The notes under the pieces: model-generated
Databases searched by the model: none
What the model saw: only the letters and a program-made list of their open reading frames with translations
Told to the model about the DNA's origin: nothing
Made by a program: the position numbers and the translations under genes
Shown here: positions 6,148 through 9,602 of the stretch, piece by piece
How positions within the stretch are numbered: the stretch's first letter is position 1
How the letters are laid out: each line of letters starts with the position of its first letter
NCBI GenBank assembly: GCA_021816385.1
Contig: JAKAYJ010000037.1
Span: forward strand, 1-9,602
DNA: 9,602 nt
Direction of reading: 5' to 3'
Origin: Thermoplasmata archaeon
GTDB lineage: Archaea > Thermoplasmatota > Thermoplasmata > Thermoplasmatales > Thermoplasmataceae

Positions 6148-7533
6148 ATGAGCAAAATTAAATATTCCATTTTAGCATTTATAGATATGAACTGGAAAAT
6201 ACTCCTCTTCTCCATATTCCTTGTTTCACTTGTTTTACTATCTACAGTTTATATTAAAAATCCTTTTCCAGATCAAAAGCAAAACAGTATAGAGATTTAC
6301 CACTCATCTGTTACTCAGAAAAATCTTGTAATCATTGATCTTTTTGAGACAATTGACCCCGGTTCGGCAAGCATGATAACAGGTGCTCTTTCCGGATTAA
6401 ACAGTAACTCAACAGCAGCAGTTGTGATATGTATGAACACGCCAGGCGGCTATCTCACAAGCATGCTGCAGATGGTTACTAACATTAACCAGACTGAATC
6501 TCTAAAAATTCCCGTGTACACATACATAGTACCTGACGGGCTTGGTGCTTCTGCAGGCTCTTATGTTGCAATGGCTTCAGACAGCATTTGGATGGGGCCA
6601 GGCTCTGAAATAGGGCCATCCACTCCTATAGTAGTTGGAGGAACGAGCCTCGAGGAGAATCATACACTCAATGGAATGGAAGCACTCATGTCATCTCTCG
6701 CACAGGCGCATGGAAGGAACGTGACTGAGGCAGCAAACATGGTATACAATGATGTTGCACTTACGTCTTCCCAGGCATTCAGTTACAGGATATCCAACGG
6801 GATTGCAACAAATTTCTCAGCATTTCTTGCTGCAAACAACCTGTCATCCTACAGCAAGGCCACAGTGTCAGAATCATATTACGACCAGTTCCTGAGTTTC
6901 CTTAGCAATTCAATTACTGACGGGATACTGATATCCATCGGTTCACTTGCAATACTTCTTGATCTTTATCACAGGACGGCATTCCTCACCCTGGTTGGGC
7001 TTGTAATGATCATTCTTGGACTCCTGGGTGCGCAACTCATCGATGCATCCCTTGTGGGTATTGCAATGCTTATAATTGGTTCTGCCCTTATATTCATGGA
7101 GTTCAAGACATCTCATGGAATCGCCCTGATATCTGGCATAACTGTTGATCTCTTTGGTACTTTTCTACTGGTTTCACCACAGTATGATATCACATACTCA
7201 CCATATGCAGGCGCATATTCTCCATCCCCCATCTCCAGCTCATTTTTCGTGATTGGGGCCATACTTATTGTGCTGGGACTTTTCCTCGCATATTATCTCC
7301 ACAGAATAATCAGGTCACAGATTGGGAAACCCACAACTGGATGGGAATCCCTGATCAATTCAAGAGGGATTGCAGACACAGACATAGGGAAGGAAGGATG
7401 GGTCTCCATTGACGGTGTGAGGTGGAAGGCTATTCCATACAACAATGAAAGAATTGAGAAAGGTGAGACCATAGTAGTCATTGGAATAAAGAATCTCACA
7501 CTCACCGTTAGAAAAGATGGTGGGAATGAATGA
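6148..7533 (+). CDS. NfeD-family ClpP-class membrane protein (STOPP-type), catalytic Lys missing
   Basis: This 461-residue protein resembles long NfeD proteins such as Pyrococcus PH1510: an extracytoplasmic ClpP-like serine protease domain, membrane helices and a C-terminal OB-fold, usually working with stomatin-type proteins. The N-terminal anchor is at about 17-35. The crotonase/ClpP fold spans about 58-222, with NTPGGYLTSM (97-106) as the oxyanion-type loop and DGLGASAGSYVAMASD (130-145) holding the nucleophile S135. SEIGPSTP (153-160) and SLAQAHGRN (183-191) are also family motifs. About five helices lie between 258 and 384, and the OB-fold is at about 395-458. No lysine occurs from the nucleophile through residue 236, although the family uses a Ser-Lys dyad; H172 sits near the expected place. 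The start could be M14 (ATG 6187), which has a TTAAATATT box 25 bases upstream and would leave a compact signal anchor. The stop overlaps the next start (ATGA). No stomatin gene is in the window. Confidence 0.88.
   Translation: MSKIKYSILAFIDMNWKILLFSIFLVSLVLLSTVYIKNPFPDQKQNSIEIYHSSVTQKNLVIIDLFETIDPGSASMITGALSGLNSNSTAAVVICMNTPGGYLTSMLQMVTNINQTESLKIPVYTYIVPDGLGASAGSYVAMASDSIWMGPGSEIGPSTPIVVGGTSLEENHTLNGMEALMSSLAQAHGRNVTEAANMVYNDVALTSSQAFSYRISNGIATNFSAFLAANNLSSYSKATVSESYYDQFLSFLSNSITDGILISIGSLAILLDLYHRTAFLTLVGLVMIILGLLGAQLIDASLVGIAMLIIGSALIFMEFKTSHGIALISGITVDLFGTFLLVSPQYDITYSPYAGAYSPSPISSSFFVIGAILIVLGLFLAYYLHRIIRSQIGKPTTGWESLINSRGIADTDIGKEGWVSIDGVRWKAIPYNNERIEKGETIVVIGIKNLTLTVRKDGGNE
6158..6166 (+). 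promoter_or_regulatory. Alternative TATA-like box for the NfeD gene
   Basis: TTAAATATT is centred 25 bases before the in-frame ATG at 6187. If it is the true promoter, the mRNA is leaderless and the protein starts MNWKILLFSIF, 13 residues shorter than the frame from 6148. Confidence 0.35.
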
Positions 7534-8534
7534 TCATCGGGTTTGATGTTGGTGGTTCCAAAATCTCTCTCTTCCTCTCTGATAGAAATGGAAGGGTACT
7601 TTATCGGGAAAAGGTTCCTACACCACTATTCAAAACGCCAATGGACCTCATTGAAAAACTTGTGGATATGTCAAGGGAAGCAGAGGAACGTTCCGAATCT
7701 CCTGTGGATATAATTTCTGTAGTTTTTGCGGGTGCAGTTGACGGGAAGAGTGGCATCATAAAATCTTCTCCAAATCTTTTCAGGGATCAGGAGATACCAA
7801 TTTCATCCATACTAGAGGATATTCTCGGAAAGACGGTGTATATAGAAAATGATGCAACTGCAGTTGCCATATCAGAAAAAATATTTGGCAACGGAAAGAT
7901 TTTTTCAAACTTCATCTATGTTACACTCAGCACGGGAATCGGTGGCGGCATATTCATGAACAACAGGGTATACCGGGGCTCAAACGGAATGGCAGGTGAA
8001 TTCGGTCACATGAGGGTAGTGAGTGATGGAAACATCTGCGGATGCGGAAGAACAGGATGTTTTGAAACGGTTGCCGGAGGAAGGGCCATTGGTGAGATGC
8101 TGAGAACAAGCGGGATAGGGCACACTTCCCGTTACCTGAAGAAAATTACAGACAGGCCCCTTGAGGCAAAGGATCTTTTCGATGGAGCATCCCATGGTGA
8201 CACAGAATGCCTTGATATGGCAAGGATATTTGTCGACAGCATGGCTTCAGGTATCGCAAGCCTTGCGAATATCTTTGATCCGGAAGCAATCATGATTGGA
8301 GGAGGGATGGCAAATTCCACTGATATAGTCTTCAATAGAATCAGGGAGATAGTTCCGGGCCAGATGAAGACCATGGTGAGAAATATGGAGTTTTTCAGGA
8401 CAACTCCTGTAACGGTGGAGCTGTCCCCGATAGCAGTTGTTCTCTATGAGGAGCAGATACCCGGGTTCAATATTGAAAGAATCGTTAAGGAGATGAGGGA
8501 GAAAATATCTCCAAAGAAAAAGATCGAACCCTGA
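7530..8534 (+). CDS. ROK-family sugar kinase (glucokinase-like)
   Basis: This 334-residue cytoplasmic enzyme probably phosphorylates a hexose or amino-sugar with ATP. Family features are the N-terminal phosphate-binding loop GFDVGGSK (4-11), SSPNLF (79-84), the catalytic-Asp motif ENDATAVA (106-113, D108), and the second phosphate loop [11 protein letters not shown] (132-142). The sugar-binding GEFGH (156-160) follows, then the zinc site of H160 with CGCGRTGC (C170, C172, C177) and ETVAGGRA. The adenosine region MIGGGM is at 255-260. All catalytic and zinc residues are present and the length is typical. No DNA-binding domain precedes it, so it is a kinase and not a ROK repressor. Glucose, ManNAc and other sugars are all possible; the sequence alone does not decide. 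Its ATG overlaps the NfeD stop (ATGA), so it is co-transcribed and probably translationally coupled. The C-terminus is lysine-rich. Confidence 0.92.
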   Translation: MIIGFDVGGSKISLFLSDRNGRVLYREKVPTPLFKTPMDLIEKLVDMSREAEERSESPVDIISVVFAGAVDGKSGIIKSSPNLFRDQEIPISSILEDILGKTVYIENDATAVAISEKIFGNGKIFSNFIYVTLSTGIGGGIFMNNRVYRGSNGMAGEFGHMRVVSDGNICGCGRTGCFETVAGGRAIGEMLRTSGIGHTSRYLKKITDRPLEAKDLFDGASHGDTECLDMARIFVDSMASGIASLANIFDPEAIMIGGGMANSTDIVFNRIREIVPGQMKTMVRNMEFFRTTPVTVELSPIAVVLYEEQIPGFNIERIVKEMREKISPKKKIEP

Positions 8535-8537
8535 AAA

Positions 8538-8546
8538 GATTTTTAG
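8538..8546 (+). promoter_or_regulatory. TATA-like box before pyruvate kinase
   Basis: GATTTTTAG directly follows the ROK kinase stop and is centred about 25 bases before the ATG at 8567, the spacing for a leaderless mRNA. No ribosome site precedes that ATG, which fits. The T5 run could equally be part of a terminator for the upstream pair. Confidence 0.4.
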
Positions 8547-8566
8547 TGTTGAATCAATTAAACTTC

Positions 8567-9602
8567 ATGAATCAGAGTGCACTGCCCGGTACGAAAATAG
8601 TTATAACATATGGGCCGTCCTGCAGGGATGAAGCTGTTTTAAGAAAAATGATAATGTCCGGGGCAACATGCATAAGGCTCAATACTGCACACAGCAGGCC
8701 TGAAGATCTCTTGGAACTCGTGGGATTCAGGGATAGAATATATGAATCCGATGGAATCTGCGTGGCTATAATGGTGGATCTGAAGGGGCCCGAATTGAGG
8801 GCGCTCACAGAAAAGCCGCAGATCATTATTGAGAACGGAAAAAAATATACCCTATCGGGGAAAGGCAGGAAAGCAGACATTTCGGTTGCTGTTGATTCAG
8901 TAATACCTATAATCCAGAAGGGAGACAGGATACTCTTCATGGATGGAAAGCTTATTTTCAGCGTGGTGGAGAATATAGATGGTTTGTGCACAATCATTGC
9001 TGAGAATGATGGAATATTGAAGAACAACGGAAGGATGAACATACCCGGCAGGTATGTTCCACTTGGGATATTGCAGGAGAGGGACATGGAATATCTGAAA
9101 CTGTCTGTGGAGAACAAAATAGACTACATTGCTCTCTCATTTGTCCAGGAGAGGAAGGAGATCGATCTTGTGCATGATGAAATTCTGAGGATGGGTGGCA
9201 CATGCAAGATCATAGCAAAGATTGAGACAAAACAGGCAATGGACAATCTTCAGCATATATTGAAGGCATCAGATGCCATGATGGTTGCAAGAGGGGATCT
9301 TGGGGTGGAGATGCCCATAAATGAGGTGACCCTGAGCCAGAAACTGATTATCAGGAAGGCAAGAGCATCAGGCATTCCGACTATTGTTGCGACGCAGATG
9401 CTTGAGAGCATGGTGGAGAATGAGACACCCACAAGGGCTGAAATATCAGATGTCACCAACGCCATAATTGATGGAGCCGATTCACTCATGCTTTCTGAGG
9501 AGTCTGCCATCGGAAAATATCCACTGAAAGCTGTGGAAACACTGAAAGACACAGCTCTTCTTGTGGAGAAAGAATTTTTTTCATACAGCGAACCTGAAGA
9601 AT
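8567..9602 (+). CDS. pyk: Pyruvate kinase (3' partial)
   Basis: This enzyme makes pyruvate and ATP from phosphoenolpyruvate and ADP in lower glycolysis. The frame is open from ATG 8567 to the window end (345 codons); about 100 or more residues of the C-terminal domain are missing. Visible are [10 protein letters not shown] (9-18), IRLNTAH (36-42), [10 protein letters not shown] (70-79), the B-domain at about 80-160, [11 protein letters not shown] (159-169) and DYIALSFVQ (186-194). The signature [12 protein letters not shown] (214-225) holds catalytic K218 and E220; [10 protein letters not shown] (239-248) holds metal-binding D244, and [12 protein letters not shown] (271-282) holds T276. [14 protein letters not shown] (306-319) replaces the common SGETAxGxYP. 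Catalytic residues are intact. The RLNFSH motif of K+-dependent enzymes reads RLNTAH here. It starts 32 bases after the ROK kinase gene with its own TATA-like box, so it may be a separate transcript. Confidence 0.93.
   Translation, partial: MNQSALPGTKIVITYGPSCRDEAVLRKMIMSGATCIRLNTAHSRPEDLLELVGFRDRIYESDGICVAIMVDLKGPELRALTEKPQIIIENGKKYTLSGKGRKADISVAVDSVIPIIQKGDRILFMDGKLIFSVVENIDGLCTIIAENDGILKNNGRMNIPGRYVPLGILQERDMEYLKLSVENKIDYIALSFVQERKEIDLVHDEILRMGGTCKIIAKIETKQAMDNLQHILKASDAMMVARGDLGVEMPINEVTLSQKLIIRKARASGIPTIVATQMLESMVENETPTRAEISDVTNAIIDGADSLMLSEESAIGKYPLKAVETLKDTALLVEKEFFSYSEPEE

Noticed and set aside
6089..6148. Longer N-terminus of aspS starting at 6148
   Set aside because: The extra 20 residues resemble no AspRS, cover the likely TATA box and would collide with the start of the divergent gene.
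8572..9117. 181-codon minus-strand frame opposite pyruvate kinase
   Set aside because: It is a shadow of a gene with an intact catalytic signature.
1..9602. tRNA, rRNA, CRISPR, insertion sequences or integrase
   Set aside because: Reading both strands, I saw no cloverleaf-type tRNA pattern, spaced direct repeats, terminal inverted repeats or transposase/integrase motifs.

Overview
The window looks like a chromosome segment of a thermoacidophilic euryarchaeon, most likely of the Thermoplasmatales (Ferroplasma/Cuniculiplasma-like; the genus is a guess). The evidence is an archaeal-type aspartyl-tRNA synthetase without a bacterial insertion domain, heavy use of AGG/AGA (Arg) and ATA (Ile) codons, and TATA-like boxes lying about 22-26 bases before start codons, which implies leaderless mRNAs. 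No tRNA, rRNA, CRISPR array, insertion sequence or phage gene is visible.

Region 1 (2-4562, + strand) is a tightly packed, overlapping block of four genes related to energy-converting (group 4, Hyf/Ech-type) hydrogenases and complex I. It holds the C-terminal two thirds of a HyfF-like ion-translocating subunit, a large subunit (HyfG/NuoD-like), a small subunit (HyfI/NuoB-like) fused to a reduced ferredoxin domain, and a HyfB-like ion-translocating subunit. The large subunit has lost all four cysteines that would hold the NiFe centre, while the iron-sulfur cysteines and the charged membrane residues are kept. The block is therefore best read as a hydrogenase-related (Ehr-like) redox-driven ion pump with an unknown electron partner. 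It is the most interesting part of the window. Further subunits (HyfC/NuoH-like, HyfE/NuoK-like, possibly a NuoC-like one) would be expected upstream of the window.

Region 2 (4563-4840) holds a 134-base spacer and a probable 47-residue charged small protein preceded by an AT-rich TATA-like box. Its 3' end overlaps, tail to tail, the end of aspS.

Region 3 (4805-6088, - strand) is aspS. It is divergent from region 4, and the short shared upstream region contains a self-complementary TATA-like octamer.

Region 4 (6148-9602, + strand) has an NfeD/ClpP-class membrane protein whose expected catalytic lysine is missing, a ROK-family sugar kinase coupled to it by an ATGA overlap, and the first 345 codons of pyruvate kinase, which runs off the window. 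The sugar kinase and pyruvate kinase suggest a central carbon metabolism neighbourhood; the link of the NfeD protein to them is only positional.
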